The notes under the pieces: generated by a model
What the model saw: only the letters and a program-made list of their open reading frames with translations
Told to the model about the DNA's origin: nothing
Database searches by the model: none
Shown here: positions 11,916-22,625 of the stretch, piece by piece
Layout of the letters: each line of letters begins with the position of its first letter
Numbering within the stretch: the first letter of the stretch is position 1
Made by a program: the position numbers and the translations under genes
Source of the DNA: Gloeophyllum trabeum ATCC 11539
Lineage: Eukaryota; Basidiomycota; Agaricomycetes; Gloeophyllales; Gloeophyllaceae
Assembly: GCF_000344685.1 (NCBI RefSeq)
Contig: NW_006920417.1
Span: forward strand, 560,014 to 624,013
DNA length: 64,000 nucleotides
Reading direction: 5' to 3'

Positions 11916-12493
11916 TAAGGTGGCAGGATCGGTGTTTTCTTCGTTTCTCCAGCGGAAACCGGAAAACAAATACGACATCCCCTGGCGAAACATCCTGGAT
12001 TTTAAACGTCTGCGGAAAGCTTCATTGTCTGTGAAGAGAGGTCATGGCTGGAGGGCGAAATGTGTAACCCAGGGAAAATCCTGGAAGGATGGCGTCTGTT
12101 TCATTGGTTGCCGCACTATTGGGCTTGGTCGCGAGCTCGCAAGCGTCCAACTCGCGTATGAGCGTGTCGACTCCGTGGTACCGAGATAAACATCTTACAT
12201 GTACAGACTCTAGGGTTGCTCCTCTTGCCGTTACCAACACTTTGCATAACTTCTCGAAGGTCCTACTCGGCAGCCAGGTCATCGTACACGCGCTACACAT
12301 TGCACGTCTGAATCGCACTTGGCACTCAGGCATGGAACCATGGCCGAAGTACTGTCGTGGGTGCTTGCTAGGCTTGACGTAAATATAGAAACGCTGCCAA
12401 ATTCCAGCCTTCATAACTCCTCAACTCCCAGCGACCGCGTCGGACGCGACTTTCAGCCCTCTCAAGCCTCAAAAGTTGCTAACTTGATTCGTC
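11916..12493. other. Divergent intergenic region between the GSKIP and SDR genes
   Basis: This 578 bp region must hold the promoters of both neighbours. An open frame of 130 codons on the minus strand (12022-12414) has no recognisable motif and an untypical composition; I treat it as chance. No clear TATA box was seen. Confidence 0.5.
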
Positions 12494-13970
12494 ATGGGCG
12501 GCCTCTTCTCGAGCACCAAGTTCGACCCCATTCGGGATGTACCTGATCTCAAGGGCAAAGTCATTATCGTGACAGGTGGAAAGTGAGTTCGCTAGTCGTT
12601 CATGTGGTCGCGCCCGGTACACGAAACCTGATGAACATTACGTGTCCGTAACATATTCCAGCACTGGCATTGGCTTCGCGACCATCCAGCATCTCGTGCG
12701 GCGCGGTGCGAAGGTTTACATGGGAGCTAGAAATGAATCTAAAGCCACTGGCGCTATCGCACGCCTCAAGGCTGAGGGAATGGGTCCCGGTTTTGGAGAA
12801 GTTCACTGGCTGAACCTTGACTTAACCGATCCTCGCAATGCGAAGAAGGTCGCAGAGGAGTTCGCAGGAAGAGAGTCGCGACTTGACGTGCTTGGTATGT
12901 CATCGTGGAATACGTTTCGTCGGTTCTAGGTGTCCTACGGCTTAATGTCTCGTCGCATGTCCATAGTGAACAACGCTGCTTTGTGAGCACCACACTAATC
13001 GTCATCAGTCGTGAATCTAAGCTTATTTTGCCTTCATCAGGCTGATGGTTCCTTATGAGAAGACAAGAGATGGTGAGAAAATGAAAGACTAACATAAAAC
13101 GCGTTTGTGACCTTCTCGAAATCCAGGGATCCAACAAGTTATGATGGTCGAGTACGTCCCCTGGCATGCTCCAAAGTGGTGGGGCTGTCTTGACACCAGT
13201 TCTCTGTAGCTATCTTAGCCCGTTTGTATTCACTGAAGCGCTGCTTCCGCTTCTCAAGAAGACATCGCAGTTGCCAGACGCTGATGTGCGCATTGTGACT
13301 GTGAGTTTTCGCCGCTCACACGTGGATGCTGACTTTGCTGATCTCGATTTTGCTTCGACTTTCTAAAGCTGTCTTCTGACGCCCTCCTTTTGATGCCCAA
13401 TGACATACATTTCCGAGATATTAACGACTTCAATCGAGATTTCAAGGAGGCATGGTACCCTTCCATGAATCGTTACGGTGAAGTATCCGCTTGTTAGCGG
13501 CGATTGTGCGCTTTTCGAACTGACTTCCACTTCTTGGCAGGTCTAGCAAAATTCGCCAACTGCATATGGATGAAGCATTTGCAAAAGCGTCTAGATGCCG
13601 ATAGTTCATCCATCATAGCCATGGCAGTCCATCCAGGTGGTGTGAACACCGGTAAGCTTCCTCTTCACATGAGGTGTCTGACCCTGCTGACTGTCTGGCA
13701 GAATACGGCATAGAATACTTATCGCAGTATCATCTGGCATGGCTATTCAGGTACATCTTTGTCACCCCTCCAGTCGGTGCATTGAATTCCGTGTTCGCGG
13801 CGACATCACCCGCTGTTCGCGCCAATGCGGAGAAATTCAAGGGAGCGTACTTACATCCGGTTGGTGAAGTGAACGCGGCTAACAGACCTGCCCGTGACCT
13901 GGAATTGCAGGAGGAGCTTTACTCGACTACACTGTCTATACTACGCGATTTGGGCGTGTACCAGCAATGA
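12494..13970 (+). CDS. Short-chain dehydrogenase/reductase (retinol-dehydrogenase-like), 324 aa
   Basis: Model: join(12494..12582, 12662..12894, 12967..12982, 13041..13072, 13127..13151, 13210..13300, 13369..13477, 13541..13651, 13702..13970), 324 aa. Classical SDR landmarks appear in order: cofactor loop TGGNTGIG (residues ~27-34, spanning intron 1), LVNNAAL after the second and third introns, catalytic Ser in the TLSSDALL stretch, and YGLAK as the YxxxK active site; VHPGGV follows. It should bind NAD(P)H and oxidise or reduce a carbonyl/alcohol; the substrate cannot be read from sequence. The exons of 16, 25 and 32 nt are strongly constrained by phase, which supports the model. It has neither a signal peptide nor a clear membrane anchor. 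Confidence 0.9.
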
Positions 13971-14371
13971 CCTGTCCAAAGGGCATTATTTCGTTTATCG
14001 TACATCCCCCTCATGTTATCCTAGATACCCTGTTGATTATGCTCGAGTTTTCTTCTGCTATCTCACAATCCAGCCGGCGGTATGGGAGGGCAAGGTGGTA
14101 CGCCACAGCGGGCCGCGCACAGCCGTCGATATGAAGTGCAGCTGCGCTTATTAGACTCCAATTTCGGAAGTTTCTCGCCAGCTCGACTTCGACATATTCA
14201 TTCGACGTACAGGCCTTACTCACATATCTTCTCGCATTCTGGTCGGATTGTGTGCTTCCTTCCGATATCTGATAAACATTCCGGTGACTTGGGCCGCGCT
14301 GGGATCTCGTCTGGTAGCCGTGTCATTCAACGCACCATTCACTCCGGTGGCTGAGTCCCACCGACTTCAAG
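13971..14371. other. Intergenic between SDR and VPS45
   Basis: This 401 bp region lies between two genes on the same strand. It contains the SDR 3' end and the VPS45 promoter. I see no further gene or clear element. Confidence 0.5.
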
Positions 14372-16901
14372 ATGGATGTAGTCAAAGCAGTGGAAACTTA
14401 TGTCACAAAGATGGTCTCAGTGCCTTCGGCTATGAAGGTTCTACTCTTGGACTCTCATACTGTTAGTTGTGTGAATAACTGTCGCGTCAATGGAGATGCT
14501 CACCCATAGCGCTCGCCGAAGACACCCATCGTGTCCTTGGCCTCAACACAGTCAAGTCTTCTATCGCATCAAGTCTATCTGACGGACAGGATAGATAACC
14601 GGAAGCGGGACCGGCTGCCGCACATGAAATGTGTGTGTTTCCTGCGCAATAGCGAAGAGAGCCTCGAGGCTCTTGAGAGCGAACTAAGGGAGCCGAAGTA
14701 CGGAGAGTACTACCTGTGTCAGTTGGTGAATCTCTGGCCTCATATCGGCGCGTCGACGTACCTTGACTCACCAGGCGCGTTCTGACCAGACTTCAGCAAC
14801 GTTTTGAGCAAGACAGCTATCGAACGGCTAGCGGAGGTCGACGAATATGAAGTGGTGAGAGAAGTCCAAGTACGTGGATGGCAATGCAAATCCGATCGTA
14901 AGGCCCTGATTCATGAGCAAGGAATATTTTGCAGATTATGCACCGCTACTTCCGTCGCTATTCTCCTTGAACCACGTCCCGACCGTCCAGAGACCACTGT
15001 ACGGGTCGACACCGAATTTGTGGGACTCGAAGGCATTGGATCGCGCGGTCGATGGTATCACTGCTGTATTGCTCAGTCTCAAAAAGAAACCCGTTATACG
15101 GTACGAGAAGATGAGCGGGATGGCTCGTAAGTTAGGTATCGAGATACAGGTGAATTCAAATCACGGCTAGTGATGAAGACAGTTCTGACGCTGGAATTGT
15201 AGCATCGTATCCAATCGGAGTCGTCCTTGTTTGACTTCAGATTGACACAAGTCCCGCCGCTGTTACTGATACTTGACCGAAGAAACGATCCTGTCACTCC
15301 GCTGCTATGTCAATGGACATACCAGGCAATGGTGCACGAATTGCTCGGGATTCAGAATGGCCGTGTTGATCTGCGCATGGTGCCCGGTATAGCACCGGAA
15401 CTCAGTGTATGTACTTCTCCGAGGGCCGTCACCCAGAGCCCATAACTGAACTTTCGCAGGAAGTCACTTTGACCACGTCGACCGACCCGTTCTTCCAAGA
15501 GCACCACCTCGCCACGTTTGGAGACCTCGGTGAACATCTCAAGAATTATGTGCAGTCGTACCAGAGCAAGTCACTGGCGCATGCACCATCTTCTATCAAT
15601 TCCATAGCCGACATGAAACGCTTTGTGGAGGAATATCCTGAGTTCAAGAAGCTTGGTGGTAACGTCAGTAAACATGTCGCCCTCGTCGGTGAGCTCAGTC
15701 GGCTCGTGGAGAGGGACAAGCTATTGGACGTAGGGGAGGTCGAACAGGGCCTCGCCACTGGTTCTGGAGCCGACTTACGAGTAAGTGATTAATCATATCC
15801 GACTCCATCATATCCCCTAATCTTTACATCGAATGCGAATGCTAGAGTGTACAAGCTCTCCTTACCAACCCTGCTGTGACGCCGTGGAATAAACTGCGCC
15901 TTGTTATCTTGTACGCCTTGCGATACCAGAAGAGTCAAGCCAACAACATCGCTTCCCTAATCAACCTTATGCTTGAAAATGGAGTAAGCCGGGAAGACGC
16001 AAGAGTAAGTCTGAGTCATCCCTAGACCTAGAAGTCATCACTTTAACTAGGCCCATAGCTTGTGTATGTTTTCTTGAATATTGCCGGCTCGGATCAAAGA
16101 CAAGATGAGCTATTCTCCATGGAGTCACTCCTTGCCAAAGGTCGTTCGGCTTTGAAAGGACTCAAGGTCGGCCTGAGGCGCTCTGATTTTCGGGGTTTCA
16201 CAGTTTCTCACTGGGTCTCACCAATTCTTAGGGCATCGAAAACGTCTACATGCAGCACACGCCGCGGATGTCACAAACGTTGGAGAATCTCTTCAAGGGC
16301 CGGTTGAAGGAGACGAGCTATCCGTTCATCGAAGGTGCAGGCCCTAATGCAGGCTTGCAAAGGTGAACAACCGGAAAACTGAATAATGTCATTCGGTGAC
16401 AGTACTAATGCACTCCGTGCAGACCACAGGATGTCATCGTGTTCATGATCGGAGGCACAACTTATGAAGAGGCGAGAACGGTTGCTCTCCTGAACCAGGA
16501 GCTGGCTGCTGGCGGGGGTCAGACAGGACTCACGTCCGCTGCTGGGACTAGACTTCTCTTAGGAGGGACATGCGTACACAATTCCTCGAGGTGGGATGCT
16601 ACGCCTGTGTATCTTCGTTGGAGTCTGACTGTTCAACTACACCAGCTACATCGAAATGATTAGGGCTGCTGCTAACTCCTTCCCTTCCTCGGTCTACGAG
16701 CCGCCGCCAGAGTCTGGGTCGAATATGCCTGCACTGAACATCAGTCTAGGGAGCGTGAATGTCAGCCTTGGCGGAACTACACCTGGTGTCTTCAGGACCA
16801 GCGGCGAGAACGTTGGTGTCCAGGCAGACGGGATCCGAGACGGCGTAAAGAATTTATTTGGGAAGGTGAAGCAAGGTGTCGACCGCATAGGGTTGCCTTA
16901 A
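14372..16901 (+). CDS. VPS45: Vps45, Sec1/Munc18-family vesicle fusion protein, 646 aa
   Basis: Model: join(14372..14461, 14522..14717, 14790..14869, 14922..15149, 15203..15406, 15460..15780, 15846..16004, 16059..16166, 16232..16362, 16423..16590, 16646..16901), 646 aa, every junction in phase. Vps45 controls SNARE assembly at the trans-Golgi and endosome by binding the Tlg2 syntaxin. Family blocks: VYLTDRIDN near residue 55, [31 protein letters not shown] (the SM-family core), [17 protein letters not shown], and [16 protein letters not shown] near the C-terminus. Yeast Vps45 is 577 aa; the extra length lies mainly in the C-terminal tail (SGSNMPALN onward). Exon 8 uses the less common donor GTCGGC. 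Confidence 0.95.
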
Positions 16902-17267
16902 TTATATTTTTTAATCGGTATTTATGATAATACAGATAATTCATGGTGCTACAGCTGGTCTAATGCATCATCGTCGAGAGTTTGCGTCCGCATTGCAATC
17001 TGGAGAGTTCGTCGGACGGCCATGCGTCGTTGACAAGCACGGGACATTGTCCGGGGACAAAGCTCGGCGTCAATTAGCACAGGGACGCGTGATGGAGACA
17101 CGTCGACGCCGATCGCGTGGCCATCATGGCCCGCACCGAGTGCCTCGGTCTCCGTAACCCACACTGCTATTTCAGTTCTCGTGTCCCTGCGGACTGCTCG
17201 TCTCTCTTTCCTTCCTCTTACTTATTATTGTCTGGTTTCCATTCGTGCTCCTGGCACCGCAGCGACG
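16902..17267. other. Intergenic between VPS45 and ERV46
   Basis: This 366 bp region lies between two co-directional genes of the secretory pathway. The last 100 bases before the ERV46 ATG are rich in CT, typical of a fungal transcription start. No other feature is seen. Confidence 0.5.
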
Positions 17268-19122
17268 ATGCCAGCCAAGGGGCTTTTCGGCGGGCTCAAG
17301 GGCATTGATGCCTTTGGGAAGGTGAGAGCGTCTCGTCTGATGCGCTGTTTGGATCAAGTGACGACGTGGTATGGATGCGGGGTAGACTACGGAAGATGTA
17401 AAGGTCAAGACGCGCACTGGTGCTTTCTGTGAGTGCCTTGGGTCATGCTTGCGGATGTCTGCTGTATTGAGCTGAGCGTGGCCGTTACCGGAATGTAGTA
17501 ACTCTTCTTTCGGCTGCTATTATACTGGCTTTCTGCATGATGGAGTTCATTGATTACCGACGTGTATACGTTGACACCTCCATTGTGGTGGATCGAAGTC
17601 GGGGTGAGAAGCTTACGGTGAATCTGAATATAACGTTCCCAAGGGTGCCATGCTACCGTGAGTGCCCATGTCTCTCCCCCAACCTGCTGCGACTTAAAAT
17701 GCTCGAAATCTCCCTCGTCCAGTACTCAGCATAGACGTGATGGACATCTCCGGGGAGCAGCAACGCGACATTTCCCATGCGGTCGTCAAAACCCGTCTCG
17801 ACCAGACGGGCCAGCGTGTCACCGGGATCCATTCGTCCGACCTGCGAAATGAGGTGGAGAAGATGCAGGAGCAGCGGACCGACGGATACTGCGGTAGCTG
17901 CTACGGCGCGGACCCGCCAGAGGGCATGGAGTGCTGTAATACGTGTGAAAGCGTACGGCAGGCATACGTGCAGCGGGGATGGAGCTTCAGTAATCCGGAC
18001 GCGATAGAACAGGTGCGGAGTAATCTGTGTAGTGAATCTGAATAAGCTGCTGATCAACCCGCTGGCACGGTAGTGCGTCTCTGAGCGCTGGACGGAGAAA
18101 CTGAAAGACCAAGCATCAGAAGGCTGCAACGTCGCCGGACGTCTGCGCGTCAACAAGGTTGTGGGGAACATTCATATGTCACCGGGCCGCTCATTCGGAA
18201 GCCTGGGTGGCAACAACATCTATGACTTCGTGCCGTACCTGCGAAACGACGGGAACCAGCACGATTTCAGTCATTACATACACGAGTTCAGGTTCTCTGG
18301 AGACGACGAGTATGACATGAACAAAGCCAGGATATCGCAGGAGATGCGTGCGAAGATGGGGATGCTGGACCAGCCACTGAATGGGAGGACTGCGAACGTG
18401 AGTAGCTTGGTTGTTATATTGACGTGTCACCACCTTGCGGCAGAGAGCGGGCCAATGACTGACATCCATACGAAACAGACGAATAAGCACCAATTCATGT
18501 TTCAATACTTCCTGAAAATCGTGAAGACACGGTTTGTGGACCTGCAAGGCAGGACTGTACGTGCCGCCACCGTATTGGGACTGGCTGGTACTCACGTCGT
18601 TCATTTCGGCGACTCGGACTTAGGTCAACACCCACCAATACAGCGCGACGCACTTTGAACGTGATCTATCACAAGGTCAGCGAGGGAGCACCGGAGAGGG
18701 CTTGCACATACAGCATGGAACCACCGGGTTACCGGGTAGGTTGTCTTCCTACCCGCGTATCATCTATAGAAAGAGGTATCTGACACGCTTGTTGCGACGC
18801 ACAGGCGCGTTCTTCAACTTCGAAATCTCGCCAATTCTAGTGGTGCATACTGAGACGCGGCAGTCATTCGCGCATTTCCTCACATCGTATGTATTCATTT
18901 CATACCCGTCCCGTCGCACCCCACGTTGCTACGCCTGAATTGCCTCTAACGTCTTCTTCGCTCTGCTGTAGGTCGTGCGCCATCGTGGGAGGTGTTCTCA
19001 CCGTCGCGTCTATAGTGGACAGTATGCTGTTCACGGCGAGTCGACGGTTGAAGAAGTCGGGAGCTGGGAGCTCGCCGAGCGTGAACGGGAATGGGGTGTA
19101 CGGACATGGGAAGCTCATGTAA
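17268..19122 (+). CDS. ERV46: Erv46/ERGIC3, ER-Golgi cargo receptor subunit, 430 aa
   Basis: Model: join(17268..17321, 17386..17428, 17499..17657, 17723..18012, 18074..18397, 18479..18556, 18624..18735, 18805..18886, 18972..19122), 430 aa. Erv46 cycles in COPII/COPI vesicles with Erv41 and retrieves or sorts cargo between ER and Golgi. The start GLFGGLKGIDAFGKTTEDV is typical of the cytosolic N-terminus. The first membrane segment is LLSAAIILAFCMMEFI (residues ~33-48). The luminal part has the Cys-rich GYCGSCYGA and CCNTCESVR; then HDFSHYIHEFRFSG and FEISPILVVHTE follow. The second membrane segment is CAIVGGVLTVASIVDSMLF near the C-terminus. Length matches yeast Erv46 (415 aa). The short C-terminal tail has no obvious di-lysine signal. 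Confidence 0.93.
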
Positions 19123-19409
19123 AACTTCGGAATCTTGCTGCTACAAAGTGTGTGTACTAGGTGTGGGATATCGCTGTCGGTCTTGCTCCGTCCAAATATT
19201 TGCTTGATTACGGACAGGTTCACAACGCTTGGTCGACAACTGTTGCGAGCAGGTCAGCATCTCACTATGATCGCACCTCTGAGAATGGAGCGCGGCTGCG
19301 TTGCACTCGTCGTCTGGACGTTGATTCCATGCTTATCCTTCATTACGAATGTTGATTACAGTGCTTCTCTATCATACACCTCCATGCAATAGTCCGGCAA
19401 GTTAATTGA

Positions 19410-19782
19410 TTATGAACTCGTCAACAGCTCATTTTCGTCCCCAGCTCCCTGGATTGCCTCCCTCATGAGCTCGTCCTTCTTTGGCCTGCCCTTGCCTGGA
19501 TCCCCAAGGACGCCTTCTTGCGTGGGCTCGATACCATAGGCGCCCTCCTTTGCACCCCGCGTCTTGCGGTCTGTTGTTGGTGCATCACCGGTGTTCTGGA
19601 GATTCTACAGAAGCCGTGTCAGACTCCAGTCAAGTGTGCATCGAGTCACTATAACTCACGTTTGGAGGATCGCGCATATACTCGTCGTTAATGTTGTGGT
19701 CTGTGGTCGCGGGGCGTCCGACCTCCTGGAACGCCTTCTTGAAGGTCTTGGACTCGTCGTTGTGTGCCTCGATGCGCGACAT
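19410..19782 (-). CDS. Small hydrophilic protein of unknown function, 105 aa
   Basis: Model: complement(19410..19604, 19660..19782), 105 aa with one 55-nt intron (GTGAGT...CTGTAG). The start is MSRIEAHNDESKTFKKAFQE; the rest is highly charged with Gly and Pro (GRPATTDHNIND, then RGAKEGAYGIEPTQEG, then KKDELMREAIQG). No membrane segment, signal peptide or known domain is visible; it is probably disordered. Clean splice sites, codon use like its neighbours and correct phase argue that it is a real gene. It could be a stress-related small protein, but nothing in the sequence shows that. Confidence 0.65.
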
Positions 19783-20576
19783 GGTGATTTAAGCTATGAG
19801 ACTGAGAGTGGTTTCAGATGCAGGTTGTGTCGTAACAAATGTCTGTGCTAGACATGGCAGTGAGGGCAGCAAATATAAAGAGGATCGGAGGGGAAGGTAC
19901 GTCATGCTGATGTCAAGCACTGGGGAGGTCGAGGGAGCGCTGTTGACCAACGTCGAAGCCGACGACGCGATGGAGCTCCAACACTCTCCAATAATCTCGA
20001 ATTCCCGACGCTGCTACGCGAAGTCGCTGCATAGCCGGTAGCGAGCTCGGCTTCGTCCCCGAGGCTCCCTGAATTCGAAGTCCTTCCTCAAACTGTCCGA
20101 CGACCTTACGATCAGATCACCCTGCAAGCTTCATGCCCTATAACGGGATCCCGATGGTATAGAGAAACGCAGACTCAGTAAGTAACCATATCTCAAGATG
20201 AAAGGAAGAATTCACCTACGCTTTTCACAGCTTCTTTATAGGCGCTCATCCTTAATCTCCATCTCAGGCTATGGTACAACCACTTGCCTGCAGCTTCCAA
20301 CGGGATCACGAACGTGTCTCAGCACGACCAAGAATGCTTTTCTTTCAGCACAATGCCGTCGATCTGCTTACTTTGCTATGAGAGCAAGCTTTCCGTCGGG
20401 CCTTGCATTGTCGGTGCGGTCTCCCGTGCCGTGGCTTCTCGTGGAACCAAAATACTCTTCGCGCGGTGTCATCTGACGGATAGACCTCACCCATGGGCAT
20501 AAATACAGGGCCAATGCTCGCCGACGCTGCTGCTTGATACTCGGGGCTATCATATTGATATCTGTCTGCGAGGAAC
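19783..20576. other. Divergent intergenic region before the aldolase
   Basis: This 794 bp region separates the small minus-strand gene from the aldolase. An ATAAATA string at about 20499-20505, some 75 bp before the aldolase ATG, is a possible TATA element. Short open frames here show no motif. Confidence 0.45.
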
Positions 20577-21911
20577 ATGTCTAACCTGAACGCGACAAGC
20601 ACGCCCGGCTACGGCTTCAGCCCCGCAAATACGGCTTCCTTCTCCTCTAACCCCTCGGATGCCAACGCTTATCTGTATCCGTATCACTCGACAGCGATAG
20701 CGGATCAGTTGATATCTACCGCTCAGACCCTCGTGAACCCTCGTGGAAAGGGCATATATGCCACGGACGAGACTCCAGAGGGCATCGAAGCTCGCTTGAT
20801 CGCCGCCCTCGGTGAAGATACCAAATGGACAGACGCGGAGAAGAGAGAGAAGAGACGGCGGTTCCGCGAATGTCTCTACGAATCTCTCCCTACGCGTAAG
20901 TTCGGACGTCCGTCATGTGATGTGCCCTTACTAACGTCTACACCTCGCACTTCAGAGTACATCTCCGGAGTGATCTTGTATGCGGAGACCCTCCTTGACT
21001 TCCAGCTCGGGCCCGTCCTCGCCAGCAGGGGCATCATCCCCGGCATCCGCGCCGACACCGACTCGCACCCGCTCCCCATCTCCCCGCTCGAGCCCGCGAC
21101 GCAGGGTCTCGACGATCTGCTCCCGCGCCTGACGTCAGCGCGTCTCGCCGGTGCACGCTTCACGAAATGGCGGGCCCCGATCCTCTGCACATCGGCCGCG
21201 GGCGGTCTGCCCACACATGCCGCGCTGGAGGCGCAGGCGGAGAGCCTCGCGCGATTTGCGGCGATCAGCCAGCAGGCGGGTTTGGTGCCCATTGTGGAGC
21301 CCGACGTCGACTTCGCGGAGGATGCGGATCTGAAGAGGAGCGTAGAGGTGCACGTGAAGATTATTAGTATGATATTTGCACGGTGCGCCCAGTATGGGGT
21401 GCTCCTAGAGGGTGAGCTGCGTTAGATAATGAACTCGTTTGGTAGGCGTGCTAAAGGGAGGATATAGGTTCGTTGATCAAGCCGTCCTTCCCTCAGCCAG
21501 GCTTGAAGCATCCTTCGCGGGCTACTACTACCTCCGAGGACATTGCTCTTGCCACTGCCACAGTCCTTGCCCGGTCCGTGCCGATAGCAGTCGCTGGTGT
21601 CGTCTTCCTTTCAGGTTCGTCTCAATTTCCTTCGCTCACCTCTTCAAACTGACTTTGATGCCTAATCTTCAGGTGGTCTATCCGACTCGGAATCGATCCT
21701 TTACCTCAACAAACTCAATGTACTCGTCAACGCCTCCACGGCGCCGTCGCCTTTCTCGAGGCTACCGCCGCTAAGCTTCTCGTTCGGCAGGGGCCTACAA
21801 GGGGACGCGATGAAGAAGTGGGTTAAGGGTGACGAGGAAGGGGCGAAGAAGGCATTTGAAGTCAGGGCTAAGGCATGCTACGATGCTGCAAGGGGCCAGC
21901 TGAACGTGTGA
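20577..21911 (+). CDS. Class I fructose-bisphosphate aldolase, 386 aa
   Basis: Model: join(20577..20895, 20956..21411, 21468..21614, 21673..21911), 386 aa. It is a Schiff-base aldolase that splits fructose 1,6-bisphosphate to dihydroxyacetone phosphate and glyceraldehyde 3-phosphate. Landmarks: GKGIYATDETPEGIEARL (residues ~57-74), EYISGVILYAET type block after intron 1, FTKWRAPI, LVPIVEPDVDF, and GVLLEG-S-LIKPS with the Schiff-base lysine split by intron 2, then VVFLSGGLSDSESILYLN. The N-terminus has about 30 extra residues rich in Ser/Thr/Asn compared with animal enzymes. Yeasts use only the unrelated zinc (class II) enzyme; a class I aldolase is known in many basidiomycetes. The C-terminus lacks the animal terminal Tyr and ends GQLNV. 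Confidence 0.92.
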
Positions 21912-22625
21912 GGTATTGTGGATAAGGCGATTAATCCATAATTGGGGCCATACGAGCGCGATGTGTATATAGACGCGTGTTCATCATGCAGCGATTGCAA
22001 CTTGTGATAGAACACTGGAGCAATATTTAACGGGCAGTGTCCATGAAGCAGGAAACAAGGTATCAAATCTGCGTGTTCGCGGGCGACTAAAGTACATGGA
22101 AATTCCGAGTTTTCGGCAGTATGTGATACATTTCGCACCGTGAGCGGGTCTGCCACTAAAGTCGTGTGGGACGGAGTCAAAAAAAGTAAGTGAAAATTCA
22201 AATGCATACAAGCTTAAGTGCGGCAGATATATACTCAGTGGCCATCCTCAGTCGGACTGTGGCGCCGCTCGTTCTATAAATAGCAGTTGTCTTGGATCGT
22301 TGGCCGCACTTCGCGTTCCAATCTCTCTCAACTTGCCTTGTCAAGGCCATGTCATGTTAGACTAGTGCTTCCTCTTCGCGTCCCATTCAGCCGTCTTGGA
22401 GTGGTCTCTCTGGAATACATATGCACTCGGTGTTGCTTGGACAAGTGATGAATCACACCTCGCCGTATTGTCACCGTGTAGTCTGCTTTATCAGTTGCCG
22501 ACTACTATAGACGGATGCTTGGAGCTTGGGGATACGGATGAACAGCAAAGTGCACGTAACGACGGAAAGAAGAGTGAAGAGATGGGCTTTGTCACAATTC
22601 TTCGGGAACACCTTCAGTTGTGCAT
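21912..22625. other. Intergenic between convergent aldolase and alcohol oxidase genes
   Basis: This 714 bp region should hold only two 3' ends, yet it contains a clear plus-strand TATA-like box (CTATAAATAG, about 22274-22283) followed by a CT-rich stretch. No good open frame follows; transcription from it would run antisense into the alcohol oxidase. Confidence 0.45.

Noticed and set aside
12022..12414. Upstream extension or separate gene next to the GSKIP gene
   Set aside because: No conserved blocks, and joining to the GSKIP exons needs unsupported splice sites.
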